64,000 nucleotides of DNA from Adlercreutzia sp. ZJ473 (GCF_013185065.1 NZ_JAAVTO010000002.1:1-64000), one strand, 5' to 3'; positions 15,945-25,036 are shown, counted from the stretch's first letter. The notes: generated from the sequence alone by a model not told the origin. A program made the numbers and translations.

Positions 15945-18068
15945 TCACCGTGGGGCACTTGTATGAAAACGCTCCGTTGTCCCATTTGGGGCGGACAGAT
16001 AGGGGCACGCACTTGCCGCTGAAAGCACAATGGTTGACGCGTTGTGGAAGAGCGCAGATTGCTGCGGCGTAAGGACACCTGCAATGCTCAGGGCCAGCAA
16101 CAGGCTGTTGAATCCGATTGCGAAGCGGTATCCGCGATTCATGCGTCGTTGCAAGGTGCGGGATAATGTACGCAAGTACACGATGGAATGCAGGTCATCG
16201 GAGGTTAATGCGATGTCTGCCGCTTCGCGTGCGACCGCAGATCCAGCCGACATGGCGATTGACACGTCGGCTGTGGCCAAGGCGGGCGAGTCGTTGACGC
16301 CGTCACCTACCATGCACACCTTGCAACCTTCTGCCTGTAATTTGCGAACGAATCGGTGCTTGTCTTCGGGCAGCAGGTCAGCGTGGCATTCGTCTATGCC
16401 CGCCTCTTCGGCGATCCGTCGCGCGGTGCGGTCGGCGTCGCCCGTCAACATGATCACGCGCCGGAATCCTTCGGCGTGCAGGTTCTCAATGACGCTGCGC
16501 GCTTCTTCTTTTAACGGGTCATCAATGTAGATGACGCCGCGAAGCTGATGGTCGACTGCCAAAAACAGCGGTGACGTTCCAAGCGCCAAGCTGTGAATAT
16601 GCTCCAGTTGCTGTGCGTCAATCTGGACAGCTTCGTCTTCCAGCACGAAATGCTGACTGCCGATAACAACGCGCTTGCCGTTTTCGAGCGAGCTTACGAT
16701 ACCGTGGGCGACCACGTACTCGACGTCGGAGTGTAGTTTGCGGTGTTCCAGGTGCTCCTCTAGTGCGGCGTTTACCACAGCACGTGCGACAGGGTGCGGG
16801 AAGTGCTCTTCGAGACAAGCTGCAAGGCGTAGTACCTCTTTGCGCGAGAACCCGTTATACGGTTCCACGTGGTGCACCGCAGGTGTGGCGGCTGTCAACG
16901 TACCTGTCTTGTCGAACACGAGGGTGTCGGCTTTTGCGATGGCGTCGAAATACCGCGAGCCTTTTACCAGAAATCCATGCCGTGCGCCTTCGCGCTGTGC
17001 GGCCATGACGGCGATGGCGCCGGACATCTTGAGCGCGCATGAGTAATCAACCATAAGGCACGCCGCCGTTTTCGAGAGCGAGCGCGTTGCCAGCGCCACC
17101 GCGCCCGCTAGCGCGAAGTTCCACGGCACCAGCTTGTCGGCTATGTTTTCGATGCGTTTCTGTTCGGACGACTTCGCAGCGTTCGTGTCTTGCATCATGG
17201 CGAGGATCGAGTTGATCTTGCTTTGCGCAGGGTCGCTGGTCACGCGCACGCAGATCTCTCCTTCTTCCACGGCGGTTCCGGCATACACGCTGTCGCCCAT
17301 CTGCCGCATGACGGGTAGCGGTTCGCCGGTCAGCGACGACTGGTTCACCATCGCTTCGCCGGACACGATGGTGCCGTCAACGGGCATCGCATCGCCGGTG
17401 CGCACGATTACGTGCTCGCCGATCTGCAGGTCGGAAAGATCCACTTCCACTTCTACGTCGTTGCGGTTTGCTCTTGCCGTAGTGGGAATGCCCAGCAGCG
17501 ACTGTGCCAAACTGGATTCGGAGCGCTTGCGGGTGTAGTCTTCCAGGATCTCTCCCACATGCAGCAGAAGCATGGTTTCACCGGCGTTGCTTGCTCCTTG
17601 TGTGAAGCCCATGGCAATAGCTGCGCCGTCGAGCACGGGCACATCGAGTCGTCTGTGGCGCAGAGATCCAAGGCTTGCCTTCCAGAAGGGGAGGGCGCGC
17701 CGAAACCACACGATGGTTTTCAACGGCTTAGGCATGAAGAGGCGAAGGATAAACCATGCCGTAAGGTTGGCTAGTTTCGCATACAGCTCGCGACTGCGCG
17801 GTGCAAGTGCGAAAGCGTCGCTCGGGCGCCATGCGTTCAATTCGGCGAAGGTGGTCTTCGCTATACGTCCCACGACGGCGTTGCGTGATGATTTCGTTGG
17901 CTCGAACTCAACGGCGAAGCTGGCTGCGTGAGGGTATGCTGTGGCTTTGCGAACGAAAGTCATCTCAAGAAACGTTTCCTCGAGCGCCATCGCCTCATGG
18001 TCGGTCAAGTTGCGGGGCAGCTGCAAACGCAGGCGTCCGGGTAGGGAGTGCTTGATGACGCAACGCAC
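15945..18068 (-). CDS. P1B-type (heavy metal) ATPase
   Basis: 707 aa. A short HMA2-like N-terminal region begins HSLPGRLRLQLP. Actuator motif is SLTGEPLP, phosphorylation site DKTGTLT with Asp386, then HP and GDGVNDSPAL. The metal-site helix carries DYSCALK instead of CPC, as in a subgroup believed to move Mn, Fe or related ions out of the cell. The start is GTG 18068; spacing from the DUF6110 gene is 10 bp, so the two are cotranscribed. Substrate is inferred, and DtxR-like repeats upstream of the operon support a transition-metal role. ATP-driven export across the membrane is family knowledge. Confidence 0.85.
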   Translation of the reverse strand: MRCVIKHSLPGRLRLQLPRNLTDHEAMALEETFLEMTFVRKATAYPHAASFAVEFEPTKSSRNAVVGRIAKTTFAELNAWRPSDAFALAPRSRELYAKLANLTAWFILRLFMPKPLKTIVWFRRALPFWKASLGSLRHRRLDVPVLDGAAIAMGFTQGASNAGETMLLLHVGEILEDYTRKRSESSLAQSLLGIPTTARANRNDVEVEVDLSDLQIGEHVIVRTGDAMPVDGTIVSGEAMVNQSSLTGEPLPVMRQMGDSVYAGTAVEEGEICVRVTSDPAQSKINSILAMMQDTNAAKSSEQKRIENIADKLVPWNFALAGAVALATRSLSKTAACLMVDYSCALKMSGAIAVMAAQREGARHGFLVKGSRYFDAIAKADTLVFDKTGTLTAATPAVHHVEPYNGFSRKEVLRLAACLEEHFPHPVARAVVNAALEEHLEHRKLHSDVEYVVAHGIVSSLENGKRVVIGSQHFVLEDEAVQIDAQQLEHIHSLALGTSPLFLAVDHQLRGVIYIDDPLKEEARSVIENLHAEGFRRVIMLTGDADRTARRIAEEAGIDECHADLLPEDKHRFVRKLQAEGCKVCMVGDGVNDSPALATADVSIAMSAGSAVAREAADIALTSDDLHSIVYLRTLSRTLQRRMNRGYRFAIGFNSLLLALSIAGVLTPQQSALFHNASTIVLSAASACPYLSAPNGTTERFHTSAPR

Positions 18069-18078
18069 GAGCCGCTCG

Positions 18079-18357
18079 CTATTCTTCCGGTTCTTTCGAG
18101 TCTTCTACAGCTTCTTCGATGATCATGTCGTCGACGTCGTGCGCGGCATCCTCTTCGTTTCTCAGTACTTTCGCTTCGGCCATGATGTCATCGCACTGAG
18201 CTTTTGCTTCGTCCACAACATGCTCGACGTAGCCCTTGCACTCAAGTCCACATGCCGTCGCACGCACGCATGCCTGATGAACTGGGCGGCTTTTCGCAGC
18301 TTTTATGCCAACGGTTCCAAGAAGAAAACCTCCGATAACCAATAATCCGGGATGCAT
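18079..18357 (-). CDS. DUF6110 family protein
   Basis: 92 aa. The N-terminal hydrophobic segment (LLVIGGFLLGTVGIKAA) is a glycine-rich membrane anchor or insertion helix. A helical part with two Cys (ACGLECKGYV) and an acidic tail follow. DUF6110 proteins are repeatedly encoded just before HMA2/P1B ATPases of this type, as here. AGGAGG precedes the ATG at good distance. A role as accessory or metal-handling partner of the pump is inferred from context. Confidence 0.75.
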   Translation of the reverse strand: MHPGLLVIGGFLLGTVGIKAAKSRPVHQACVRATACGLECKGYVEHVVDEAKAQCDDIMAEAKVLRNEEDAAHDVDDMIIEEAVEDSKEPEE

Positions 18358-18436
18358 GATGACCTCCTAAAATTGAATACGTTTTCATCTGTCGGATTAA
18401 GGAGCGCCTTTCCGGCTGTTTGCATTTCTTCGTAAT

Positions 18437-18485
18437 TTACCTTAGTCCTCAATAATTAGCCTTAGCATACTTAATGTTATCCTAA
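18437..18485. promoter_or_regulatory. three phased DtxR-like half sites
   Basis: TTACCTTAG (18437), TTAGCCTTAG (18456) and TTATCCTAA (18477) are near-direct repeats about 20 bp apart, close to two helical turns. They resemble halves of the DtxR/IdeR/MntR box (TTAGGxTAGCCTAA type). Position about 80-130 bp upstream of the DUF6110-ATPase operon fits metal-dependent control. Confidence 0.4.
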
Positions 18486-18500
18486 TATAACTTTTGAGCG

Positions 18501-18541
18501 AGAGCCAGCGGTATGAAATAAGAGAGCCAGCGGCACGAAAT
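18501..18541. repeat. 19-bp direct repeat, candidate AraC-type site
   Basis: AGAGCCAGCGGTATGAAAT (18501-18519) recurs at 18523-18541 with two mismatches, 22 bp apart. Direct repeats at two-turn spacing upstream of a -35 box are typical of AraC-family binding. An AraC tail survives 240 bp downstream. Confidence 0.4.
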
Positions 18542-18632
18542 GCACCGACATGGTCATTGCTCTCTCCAGCGTAGTTAATGAACGATTGATACGAATGGAG
18601 CATTGAAAAACGAATGGGCTAACAGGAATTGC

Positions 18633-18666
18633 TTGACATCGCATAAAAATGTTAGCCATAATTAAC
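18633..18666 (+). promoter_or_regulatory. promoter with overlapping dyad before the MptD remnant
   Basis: TTGACA (18633-18638) and CATAAT (18657-18662) are 18 bp apart. GTTA and TAAC at 18651-18666 form a dyad across the -10 region. This promoter now reads into the truncated MptD frame and probably onward into the ABC exporter genes. Confidence 0.5.
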
Positions 18667-18687
18667 ATCGTTGAAAGGTTGGTTGTT

Positions 18688-18785
18688 TTGAATAGTCAGA
18701 GAGCAGAGCAGGGATTAAAACCGAAGGACCTCATCAACGTAGGCATTTTCAGTGCGATTTATTTCATCATCTGTATGGCGGTGGC
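18688..18785 (+). pseudogene. MptD-family ECF substrate-binding component, N-terminal remnant
   Basis: A TTG start after GAAAGGTTGG begins MNSQRAEQGLKPKDLINVG and continues FSAIYFIICMAVAM, the typical first helix of MptD (Trep_Strep) S components of ECF importers. The frame leaves the family after about 32 residues, where an AraC tail begins in another frame. Around 150 residues of MptD are missing. The original gene would have supplied substrate binding for an import system linked to the following ABC genes. Confidence 0.6.
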
Positions 18786-18878
18786 TATGCGAACGCATCC
18801 AAGTTCTCATCGGCATTCAAGGAGGCGACAGGCTTCACGCCACGTGAGTTTCGTGCGCGTGCGCTATCTGAGGTTTAA
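18774..18878 (+). pseudogene. AraC-family regulator, C-terminal remnant
   Basis: In the frame of position 18786 the sequence reads YANASKFSSAFKEATGF, then TPREFRARALSEV and a stop, which is the second helix-turn-helix and end of an AraC-family regulator. Nothing of the rest of the gene is present. It joins the MptD remnant directly, so one deletion removed the intervening DNA. Confidence 0.65.
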
Positions 18879-18972
18879 TTCCCCGTATCCGTCAGCCTTG
18901 CGCGGATGGGCTGATGTCTTTCCGGTCACGTCTCAAAGGATCTTCCTGGTGTATTGAAAGGAGTTTGCTCAT

Positions 18973-20898
18973 ATGCAACATGATGAATCGTATCAAGAAT
19001 CATCTCTGAAGGCGCCCGTATCTCCCTCCGACGACGCAAGCGAGCCGTCAAGTAAGCTGGGGTTCGCCTATCTTCTCGGATTCGCGGGGCGCAAGCGCTG
19101 GCTGCTCTATTTCGGATGCGCTCTGTCGGCAGTGGCTATGCTGCTTTCATTTGGACCTTATATCTGCATCTGGCTCGTCGCGCGCGACCTCATCGCGGTT
19201 GCTCCCGATTGGACGGAGGCGGAAAACCTCGCCTTGCATGGTTGGCTTGCGCTCTTCCTGGCCGTCGTGAGCCTCGTGCTGTACTTCTTCGCGCTGCTCT
19301 GCACCCATGCGTGCGCCTTCCATACGGCGAGCAACTTGCGCAAAGCCTGCCTGAGCCACCTCATGAAGGTGCAGCTCGGCTACTTCGACACGCATGCTTC
19401 GGGTGCGCTTCGTCGCGTCATCGACGGATGCGCCGGTTCTACTGAGGGCCTCATCGCGCACAAGACGCCCGACACGGCGGGCTCGCTCGCCATGGTGTTA
19501 GGCCTCGTTGTCACGCTGTTCGTGTTCGACTGGCGCATGGGGCTTGCATGTCTGATGTCCGCGATCCTATCTATCGCTTGCATGTTTGCCATGATGGGCG
19601 GCAAGAACGCTCACTTCATGCAGCGCTACATGCAGGCGCAGGTGAACATGTCGAAGGCCGGAACGGAGTACGTGCGCGGCATTCCCGTCGTGAAGGTGTT
19701 CCAGCAGACTGTCTACTCGTTCAAGGCATTCCACGACGCCATAATCGAATACTCGGAAATGGCCGAGAAGTATGCGGTGAAGACATGCGCCAAGCCGCAG
19801 GTGACAGCGCTCACCGTCATCACGGGCGTCGCCATCTTCCTTGTGCCGGTGGCCATCTTTCTCGCGCCAGGTGCGCAGGCGGAAGGCTTCGCCGCGTTCG
19901 CGGGCTTCATAGCCGACTTCGCGTTTTATGCGATCTTCTCTGCCATCATCGCCACGGCCGTTACGCGCCTCATGTTCGTGATGGAAGAGTTTGAAATCTC
20001 TTCTGATGCAGCGAAGAGGACGTACGACATTCTGAACTCGCCGATCCTTGCCGAACCCGAACATCCCGAAACTCCGTTCGCCTACGATATCGCCTTCGAT
20101 CATGTCAGCTTTCGCTACGAGGGCGCAGACCGTGACGCTTTGTCTGACGTGAGCTTCGAGGTTCCTCAAGGCGCGACGGTTGCCTTGGTGGGACCTTCTG
20201 GCGGTGGCAAGACCACGGCGGCGAGCTTGGTCCCGCGCTTCTGGGATGTCGCTGCTGGCTCGGTGCGCATCGGCGGCATTGACGTGCGTGCGATCGATGC
20301 GGATGAACTCATGCAAAGCATCGCTTTCGTGTTCCAGGACAACCGACTGTTCAAGAAGTCCATCTACGAGAACGTCGCTGCAGCGCGCCTCGATGCTACG
20401 CGCGAAGACGTGATGTCTGCGCTCGCTGCCGCCCAATGCGATGACATCTTGGCTAAGCTTCCCAACGGCGTTGACACGGTGGTGGGAACGGCTGGCATCC
20501 ATCTTTCCGGGGGCGAGAAACAGCGCATCGCGCTTGCTCGCGCCATCTGCAAGCAGGCGCCCATCGTGGTGCTCGACGAGGCGACCGCCTTCGCCGATCC
20601 GGAGAACGAGGCGCTCATTCAAAAGGGCTTTGCCGAACTCGCCCGTGGCCGCACCGTGCTCATGATCGCGCACAGGCTTTCCACGGTGGTAGGCGCCGAC
20701 AAGATCGTGGTCATCGACGACGGACGCGCTGTAGAACAGGGAACGCACGACGAGCTCGTTGCATTCGGCGGACTGTATGCGCGCATGTGGGAAGAGTACC
20801 AACACGCTGCGCTTTGGCGCATCAAGTCCGATGCGCCGGCTCGGGATGGGGCTGCGGTCGTGGGCGAAGCATCTGCGTTAGAAGGAGGCGCGCGATGA
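18973..20898 (+). CDS. ABC exporter half-transporter (membrane plus ATPase), first subunit
   Basis: 641 aa. Six membrane helices in residues 30-320, then a nucleotide-binding domain with GPSGGGKT, LSGGE and VVLDEAT motifs and the H-loop AHRLS. It overlaps the next gene by 4 bp (ATGA), so the pair surely forms a heterodimer. Such YbtP/Q-like pairs beside MptD and AraC genes are linked to siderophore or metallophore traffic in Gram-positive bacteria. With the MptD importer lost, present function is uncertain. Expression may come from the promoter at 18633. Confidence 0.85.
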   Translation: MQHDESYQESSLKAPVSPSDDASEPSSKLGFAYLLGFAGRKRWLLYFGCALSAVAMLLSFGPYICIWLVARDLIAVAPDWTEAENLALHGWLALFLAVVSLVLYFFALLCTHACAFHTASNLRKACLSHLMKVQLGYFDTHASGALRRVIDGCAGSTEGLIAHKTPDTAGSLAMVLGLVVTLFVFDWRMGLACLMSAILSIACMFAMMGGKNAHFMQRYMQAQVNMSKAGTEYVRGIPVVKVFQQTVYSFKAFHDAIIEYSEMAEKYAVKTCAKPQVTALTVITGVAIFLVPVAIFLAPGAQAEGFAAFAGFIADFAFYAIFSAIIATAVTRLMFVMEEFEISSDAAKRTYDILNSPILAEPEHPETPFAYDIAFDHVSFRYEGADRDALSDVSFEVPQGATVALVGPSGGGKTTAASLVPRFWDVAAGSVRIGGIDVRAIDADELMQSIAFVFQDNRLFKKSIYENVAAARLDATREDVMSALAAAQCDDILAKLPNGVDTVVGTAGIHLSGGEKQRIALARAICKQAPIVVLDEATAFADPENEALIQKGFAELARGRTVLMIAHRLSTVVGADKIVVIDDGRAVEQGTHDELVAFGGLYARMWEEYQHAALWRIKSDAPARDGAAVVGEASALEGGAR

Positions 20899-22637
20899 TG
20901 AGCATGAAAGAGAAGTATGCGCTCACTGATGAGGGTGCAAAAAACGTCCGTCTTGGCGCTTTCTGGACCGTGGTGGTGAACATCGTTGCCATGTTCGGCA
21001 TCGGGTTCTTCTTCATTTTGATGGATCAGCTTGTCGGGGCACTCACGCAAGGCGAGCCCTTGCCCGATATGCTGCCGTATGCGATAGGGCTTGTTGTGTT
21101 CGCCATTGCTCTTTGGATAGCGCACTGGTTCCAATATGACCACACCTACGGCAAAACCTATCGCGAGAGCGGAAAACAACGTATTGGCCTGGCCGAACGT
21201 TTGCGCGAGTTGCCGCTGTCGTTCTTCGGCAAGCGAGACTTAGCGGATCTTACCGAAACGATCATGACCGACGCAACCACGATGGAACACGTTTACTCCC
21301 ATGTGCTGCCTTACCTTTACGGTACCTATATATCGACGGGAATCATCGCCGCGTGCCTTTTGGTTTCCAACTGGCAGTTGGCTCTTGCGGCTCTCTGGTC
21401 GGTACCGGTCGCTTTTGCCATCCTGTTTTGGTCGCGCCGCTTTTCTGCTCCGCTCATGCGCAAGACTCGCTCACACGCGCTTGACATGACGGAGAACACC
21501 CAGGAGATGTTGGAGTGTGTTCGTGAGATTCGCGCGACAAACCAAGTCGATGCGTATCTCAAGCAGGCTGACAGCCTTATTGACCGCCACGAGAAGTCGA
21601 TGTTCAGATCGGAGGTGGGGATGGGCATCCCGGTACAGTCCACTCAAGTCATTATGCGCTTCGGCATTGCAACAACCATTCTTGCAGGTTCGCTCATGCT
21701 CGCCGACGGATCCATCGGATTCATGGTTATGTTCGGGTTTTTGCTCGTGGTCTCGCGCATCTATGCCCCCTTTGACCAGTCGATGCTCATGCTCGCCGAG
21801 TTGTTCATGGCTACCGAGGTAGCTGCGCCCCGCATGAAGGCACTCTACGACGAGCCGGTGGCCACGGGCAGCAAAACGTTCGAACCTTGCGGGTACGATG
21901 TGACGTTCGAAGATGTCACCTTCTCATATGGCGATGGTGGCGAGCCAGTCGTGAGCAACGTCTCCTTCGTTGCCTCAGAAGGCAAGGTGACGGCGTTGGT
22001 CGGTCCGTCCGGATCGGGCAAATCGACCCTCACCAAGCTGGCGGCGCGCTTCTGGGATGCCGACAGTGGACGTGTGCTTGTAGGCGGCGTTGACGTCTCC
22101 ACTATCGACCCCGAAACGCTTTTGAAGGATTACTCAGTTGTCTTTCAGGATGTGCTGCTCTTCGACGACACGGTGATGGGCAACATTCGCCTTGGCCGCC
22201 GCGATGCGACCGACGAAGAGGTGCTGGCTGCCGCCAAGGCCGCCATGTGCGATGACTTCGTGCGCAAGCTCCCGCAAGGCTATGACACCATGATCGGCGA
22301 GAATGGGAGCAAGCTCTCCGGCGGCGAGCGCCAGCGCATATCGATCGCCCGGGCGCTTCTGAAGGGCTCGCCCATAGTCTTGCTCGACGAAGCAACTGCT
22401 TCGCTTGATGTGGAGAACGAGTCGCAGGTGCAACAAGCGCTATCGAACCTGCTTGCAGGAAAGACCGTCATCGTCATCGCGCACCGCATGCGCACGGTGA
22501 TGAACGCTGACAAGATCGTGGTGCTCGACGAAGGCCGCGTGGTGGAAGAGGGATCGCCGAACAGCCTCCTTGCGGAAAACGGTTTGTTCGCCCGCATGGT
22601 GAACCTGCAAAGCCAGTCCTCTGCTTGGACGCTCTAG
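20895..22637 (+). CDS. ABC exporter half-transporter, second subunit
   Basis: 580 aa. The start is ATG 20895 after GAAGGAGG; an upstream frame overlapping the first subunit is rejected. Six membrane helices are followed by [17 protein letters not shown] and LLDEATASLD. It forms a heterodimer with the previous gene, one full exporter-type transporter in the cytoplasmic membrane. Both ATP sites look complete. The original locus probably also contained MptD and its ECF energising parts, which have been deleted. Confidence 0.85.
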   Translation: MMSMKEKYALTDEGAKNVRLGAFWTVVVNIVAMFGIGFFFILMDQLVGALTQGEPLPDMLPYAIGLVVFAIALWIAHWFQYDHTYGKTYRESGKQRIGLAERLRELPLSFFGKRDLADLTETIMTDATTMEHVYSHVLPYLYGTYISTGIIAACLLVSNWQLALAALWSVPVAFAILFWSRRFSAPLMRKTRSHALDMTENTQEMLECVREIRATNQVDAYLKQADSLIDRHEKSMFRSEVGMGIPVQSTQVIMRFGIATTILAGSLMLADGSIGFMVMFGFLLVVSRIYAPFDQSMLMLAELFMATEVAAPRMKALYDEPVATGSKTFEPCGYDVTFEDVTFSYGDGGEPVVSNVSFVASEGKVTALVGPSGSGKSTLTKLAARFWDADSGRVLVGGVDVSTIDPETLLKDYSVVFQDVLLFDDTVMGNIRLGRRDATDEEVLAAAKAAMCDDFVRKLPQGYDTMIGENGSKLSGGERQRISIARALLKGSPIVLLDEATASLDVENESQVQQALSNLLAGKTVIVIAHRMRTVMNADKIVVLDEGRVVEEGSPNSLLAENGLFARMVNLQSQSSAWTL

Positions 22638-22697
22638 CGATGACAAGCGCCTTGCCTCGTATTCCATAATCTCGCGTCTACTTAGACTTTGGCAGCA

Positions 22698-22850
22698 CGC
22701 CAAGTCTTTCGCATTGCCTTTGAGCCACAAAAGCGCATCGTAGCAGTCATCAAGCGCGGCAGGGTAGGGATGCACTGGTGCCAAACGATAGCCAGGAGAC
22801 ACGATCATGCAGCCAAACTTTTCGACCAAATGCCTTTGCTCATGGCTAGA
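22698..22850 (-). pseudogene. alpha/beta hydrolase fragment (lipase/esterase HSL type)
   Basis: On the minus strand 51 codons read like the middle of an HSL-type alpha/beta hydrolase: GCMIVSPGYRLAPVHPYPAA then LDDCYDALLWL. The oxyanion loop upstream and the GDSAGG nucleophile downstream are absent. The fragment abuts the 3' end of the MBL gene, so it is a deletion remnant. Confidence 0.6.
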
Positions 22851-23655
22851 TTTCAAACGTTGCGCCAGCGACAAATGCTGAGAGCTTATCTCCCAAGGTT
22901 TCAGCAAGTTGGGGCATGTAGGGGCCTGTGCAATGTCCCGTGATCACGCGGGATACGCCTGTATCTGCAAGCTTCTTAGCAAAGGAATAGACGAATTCCT
23001 CGTTACGATCGAATAAGTGAAGACCACCAATAACGGCTTTGACGGGCTTGCCGGGAAATGCGCGACGGGCCTCCTCGACGACGACGTCGGCTCCTGCGTG
23101 GCAGCATCCGTTGACCACGACTATGCCGTCGCCATCAATCAAAATGAGTGACTGCTCGTGCGTGAAATCATCGGCCACAAGTTCGTCGTCGACTTTGATA
23201 AGCATCTTTTGCGCGGCACCTGCATCCGCATAGCCTGATACGTCATGTCCCAGGATGTATGCACCCTTACCGATTTGCTCTAGGTTAGAAGTGGGGCGGA
23301 TACGGTCTTCCAGCAGGCTCATCAACCCAGGCTCAATGCCGATGTATTCAAGATCGCCTTTGGCGCGTGAGTAGCAATTCTCCTTGGCGGCGCTGGCGAT
23401 ATAGATCGGGGCATCAGTGTTTGTATCGGCAAAGGACTTGAGTCCACCTGCGTGGTCGAAATGCGCATGGGACAGGATGCATGCGTCGACGTTCGCAAGG
23501 TCGACCCCTAGGACTTTGGCGTTCGCGACGAAGGCACCGGTGGCTCCTGTGTCATAGAGGTAGGTCGTACCCGCATGCTCGACCAGGAGTGATAAGCCCC
23601 ACTCACAGGTCAGGCCCTCGTCTGCATTGTTGTCTATCAGCACGCGAATTCGCAT
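22846..23655 (-). CDS. metallo-beta-lactamase-fold hydrolase
   Basis: 269 aa. The metal motif HAHFDH (His63, His65, Asp67, His68) is complete, with later metal ligands in NGCCHAG and ITGHC. It resembles the soluble group that includes the beta-ribofuranosylaminobenzene phosphate synthase-like and 7,8-dihydropterin-phosphate enzymes. ATG 23655 follows GAGGGG. A striking 15-bp inverted repeat lies about 50-95 bp upstream. Substrate is not known. It is monocistronic. Confidence 0.8.
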   Translation of the reverse strand: MRIRVLIDNNADEGLTCEWGLSLLVEHAGTTYLYDTGATGAFVANAKVLGVDLANVDACILSHAHFDHAGGLKSFADTNTDAPIYIASAAKENCYSRAKGDLEYIGIEPGLMSLLEDRIRPTSNLEQIGKGAYILGHDVSGYADAGAAQKMLIKVDDELVADDFTHEQSLILIDGDGIVVVNGCCHAGADVVVEEARRAFPGKPVKAVIGGLHLFDRNEEFVYSFAKKLADTGVSRVITGHCTGPYMPQLAETLGDKLSAFVAGATFEI

Positions 23656-23703
23656 GATGCCCCTCGCTTTCTCCTGCATACATTGATCACGTTAATCCAT
23701 CCA

Positions 23704-23749
23704 ATTCCATTTCGCAAATTTGCAAATTGCTATGTTTGCGAAATGGAAT
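23704..23749. promoter_or_regulatory. 15-bp inverted repeat, operator candidate for the MBL gene
   Basis: Two perfect inverted 15-bp arms flank a 16-bp centre that itself contains TTTGCAAATT-like symmetry. The site is AT-rich and lies just upstream of the MBL start on the minus strand. It looks like a regulator binding site rather than a terminator because no T-run follows. Confidence 0.5.
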
Positions 23750-23883
23750 AATGTCCGCAAGTATTCTTCTCGCACTTGTCGCGAATTCGACAGCCAGGCC
23801 ACGCTCCAATCGCCTGTTTCGTCAACAGTTTAGCCATTGTTCGATTGAAATATACAAACAAACATTCTAATAGGGGAGTGCAC

Positions 23884-24117
23884 TTGCGGGTCGAGCTCAT
23901 ATCGATGGGTCCAGCAGATGGGACGCTGTACATGGTGTTCAGGTCCCCTGCGCTTATCTCCGAGTCGGGTCGCGCGGAGATGCTGTCCAATCTTGAGCGG
24001 GTAGCTGATCCTGGCAGCTGGATTAGGACTCCAGAACCCCTCACGTCAACTCGTGCCGTGGCGATGCTGCGCTATCGCGGTGAGCTTATGAGGGCGGGAC
24101 CCGGCAAGTTGAACTGA
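23884..24117 (+). CDS. possible small protein, 77 aa
   Basis: A TTG at 23884 follows AGGGGAG at normal spacing. The frame encodes MRVELISMGPADGTLYMVF and continues to a basic C-terminus. No family or neighbour supports it and it could be a decayed gene. Confidence 0.3.
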   Translation: MRVELISMGPADGTLYMVFRSPALISESGRAEMLSNLERVADPGSWIRTPEPLTSTRAVAMLRYRGELMRAGPGKLN

Positions 24118-24181
24118 ACACCTAATGTGCAGTTTTGGGACGCAGTTCAGAATGGCGCGGGCTTTTTGTAGCGAAATCAAG

Positions 24182-25036
24182 CTACCCTGCTATGCGAATC
24201 GATAGCGTACACCTGAACCTGTCTTTTTCGCCATGATCGAGAAACCATAGCGATGCGGTTTCATAATACGGTTCTTCGAGGATCAGATTTTCTCTTTGGA
24301 CAAATCTCCTTGCGGCTTTGTACGCCTTACCAACTTCAGGCCACTCCTCGTTGAATATGACGACAACGTAATCGCCTTCAGGTTTTGTGTCTATTTTGAA
24401 TTCGTTTCGAGACACTTCTTCAAGTGCGTCTTCTGGGATTTCTATTCCCTGTGGCAAAAGAAGATACGAGGACTGGTAAAGCGGTTTGCCGTCCACGAAG
24501 TTTGCAGTCAACCCATATGGAGACAGCTGCGCTGCAGGTCCGATGCTCTTTGTGAGCATCATGGCTTTGCCTAATGCCGGCCACAATAATTCAAAGGAAT
24601 CACCAGGGTGTTTGACTTGGGCGGGTCCGTCAACAAGGAGCAGCCTTTCGGGAAGGTGCTTCACGCGAACATCGACAACCCCTTCCGCTTCTAGGCCGTC
24701 TTGCACTGCTTTTTCTGACTGACGTGCAATCTCCGCCAAGAGTTCTTTTGATCGCTCCAGTTCGCGGATGCGTTGCAAAATGGCTTCTTGCGTTTCTTTG
24801 ACGGTGTTGTGAAAAAGCAGGAGGTCGTCTTTGTCGCAGCGTTCTTTGATTTCTGCGAGCGACATCCCGGCGTCTACTAGGGCGCGGATGGTTACGAAAA
24901 CGCCATAGTCATCCATGGTGTAATCGCGATAGCCATTTGCTTTCTTCGAAGAGGGTTTCACCAAGCCGATTTGGTCGTAATGGATAAGCGTGTCCTTGCT
25001 CGTGTCGCATAGTTTTGCGAATTCGCCAGACTTCAT
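24182..25036 (-). CDS. MerR-family regulator with GyrI-like effector domain
   Basis: 284 aa. Residues 1-70 are a MerR winged helix (SGEFAKLCDTSKDTLIHYDQ), 75-130 a coiled-coil dimer helix, and 140-284 a GyrI/AraC-E-like small-molecule binding domain. ATG 25036 follows AAGGAGCG; the upstream extension is rejected. It is divergent from Moco locus 1, whose promoter carries a MerR-type dyad, so it most likely activates that operon when an aromatic or other small ligand binds. Confidence 0.85.
   Translation of the reverse strand: MKSGEFAKLCDTSKDTLIHYDQIGLVKPSSKKANGYRDYTMDDYGVFVTIRALVDAGMSLAEIKERCDKDDLLLFHNTVKETQEAILQRIRELERSKELLAEIARQSEKAVQDGLEAEGVVDVRVKHLPERLLLVDGPAQVKHPGDSFELLWPALGKAMMLTKSIGPAAQLSPYGLTANFVDGKPLYQSSYLLLPQGIEIPEDALEEVSRNEFKIDTKPEGDYVVVIFNEEWPEVGKAYKAARRFVQRENLILEEPYYETASLWFLDHGEKDRFRCTLSIRIAG

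Larger units (their letters stand above)
23656..24181. other. intergenic region with long inverted repeat and a doubtful small ORF
   Basis: ATTCCATTTCGCAAA (23704-23718) is repeated inverted and perfectly at 23735-23749. A 77-codon frame at 23884-24117 is listed separately. After it, AACTG and CAGTT segments near 24114-24160 can form a weak stem. Nothing else is seen. Confidence 0.5.
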
